A stretch of 64,000 bases of DNA from Streptomyces cinnamoneus (GTDB lineage Bacteria > Actinomycetota > Actinomycetes > Streptomycetales > Streptomycetaceae). The DNA is taken from positions 124,001 through 188,000 of the forward strand of contig NZ_BMVB01000005.1 in the NCBI RefSeq assembly GCF_014650495.1. Reading direction: 5' to 3'. Positions 63,262-64,000 of the stretch are shown here, one piece after another (the stretch's first letter is position 1; each line of letters starts with the position of its first letter). Below the pieces are notes generated by a model. That model searched no databases, was not told the DNA's origin, and saw only the letters and a list, made by a program, of their open reading frames with translations. Position numbers and translations under genes: made by a program.

Positions 63262-63735
63262 TCACCGACTGGCATACGCCGTCGCCCGGTGCACGTTTCC
63301 GGTGAGGCGGCAGACCCCGAGCCGGGTGATCCACCCGTAGGTGGACCGGGTGGTCCAGTTCCGGCCCCGCCGTCTGTGCTTCCGGCTGGCGAAGATTGCC
63401 AGCCGTTCGTGGACATAGCCGTCCACCGCATCGAACTCCCGCCCAGAGTTTCCGTTGCGGAAGTACGCTGCCCAGCCCCGCAACACGGGGTTGAGGTCGG
63501 CAACCACGGCGGGCACAGGCCGTTCGGTCTTCGAGTGGGCGGTCGCCGCGCGGACCTTGTCCCTCAACACGCGCATCGCTCTGGCCGAGGGCCGGCGTTG
63601 CAGGTGGAACCTGCCTCGCCATTTCTACGATTCCACTTTCCGGTGGTGAAATCCGAGGAATGCGAAGCCCTGCCTGCCTCGGGTGCGACAGGTGATTCCG
63701 GACTTCTCGGGGTGCAGCTCCGCACCAGCCGACCT
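63262..63735 (-). pseudogene. Group II intron reverse transcriptase/maturase, 5'-truncated with in-frame stop
   Basis: Only the C-terminal part is left. Upstream of the stop the frame reads AELHPEKSGITCRTRGRQGF and AFLGFHHRKVES (end of the RT palm/thumb). An in-frame TAG (63627-63625) follows, then without a frame change KWRGRFHLQRRPSARAMRVL, DLNPVLRGWAAYFRNGNSGR and YVHERLAIFASRKHRRRG, the maturase (GIIM) domain with its RGWxxYF motif. The catalytic YADD region is missing. The homology starts abruptly at about 63735, so a deletion removed the 5' two thirds. Cannot encode an active enzyme. Confidence 0.85.
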
Positions 63736-64000
63736 GCCGGACGCGCACGGCACGTAGCCGCGGCGGGGGCCCTCGGCGAGGGCCCGGGGCGGGCGTGGCG
63801 AGGGGGGTATTCGGGCAGCGGCGTCCGTCTCTTGAGGGGCCTGCCCCGCCACCTGGCGGGGCGTCAGCCCGCTCAGGTATACCGGGTGGGCAGACGACCG
63901 GCGTCGGAAGGGACCTTCATGCACGACCGATCGAGCAGCCGAGCGCCGAAGAGGCGGGACGCCGCGGTGGAACGCACCTCCCCGGCCCGGGCGGTGGCGC
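63736..64000. other. Window end, no supported gene
   Basis: GC-rich hairpin-prone sequence: ggccctcggcgagggcc near 63770 and ctgccccgccacctggcgggg near 63840. The only open frame is the upstream extension of the intron fragment and is not protein-like. Confidence 0.4.

Overview
The window is high-GC DNA with GC-rich third codon positions, frequent GTG and TTG starts, GTGA-type stop/start overlaps and a secreted transglutaminase of the Streptomyces/Streptoverticillium type. It is almost certainly a Streptomyces chromosome. I see no rRNA, tRNA or CRISPR array. All family calls come from reading motifs by eye; no search was run.

Layout. (a) 1-5.5 kb: a partial ISMP1-like protein, a DUF6314 protein, an exported beta-propeller, a secreted sphingomyelinase D-like phosphodiesterase and a PLP aminotransferase. 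(b) 5.7-34.2 kb: an extracellular contractile injection system (eCIS, phage-tail-like). The cap (DUF4255) and AAA+ ATPase genes point right. The PAAR-like tip and a roughly 25-kb minus-strand operon point left. In transcription order the operon carries a DUF4157 protein with a nuclease-like C-terminus, a small unknown, two propeller/Ig-like proteins, a tail-assembly protein, a DUF6760 mini-protein, a proline-rich protein, tube, LysM, VgrG spike, gp25, baseplate J, gpI, a second large baseplate protein, a 1267-residue beta-propeller, sheath, tube and a second sheath. The two sheath genes end in 342 identical base pairs. (c) 34.8-43.9 kb: a truncated 2OG-Fe(II) oxygenase, a beta-trefoil-like small protein, an SDR, and two divergent PP2C/SpoIIE-type phosphatases. 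One phosphatase is fused to an amino-acid permease and an RsbW-like kinase domain. Gene debris follows. (d) 44.2-50.6 kb: a protransglutaminase and a 1530-residue sacsin/HSP90-like ATPase with a C-terminal DUF3883-like domain. (e) 50.6-58.0 kb: a compact metallophore-like locus: cysteine-synthase-like PLP enzyme, GHMP kinase, DUF364 protein, FecE/FecD/FepB-like importer and a divergent MFS exporter, with a Zur/Fur-like site between importer and exporter. (f) 58.4-64 kb: a membrane-anchored unknown, a lipoprotein zinc peptidase, a UbiX-type flavin prenyltransferase overlapped by an apparent deoxyribosyltransferase-like/Ppx-GppA fusion, and a decayed group II intron (domain V plus a reverse-transcriptase fragment with an in-frame stop).

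How the genes may work together. The eCIS genes supply nearly all expected parts (two sheaths, two tubes, baseplate, spike, tip, cap, ATPase) plus a plausible DUF4157-nuclease payload. No clear tail fibre or tape measure is seen; proline-rich and beta-propeller proteins sit where such parts might be. Locus (e) has the logic of make-export-reimport of a small metal chelator without an NRPS.
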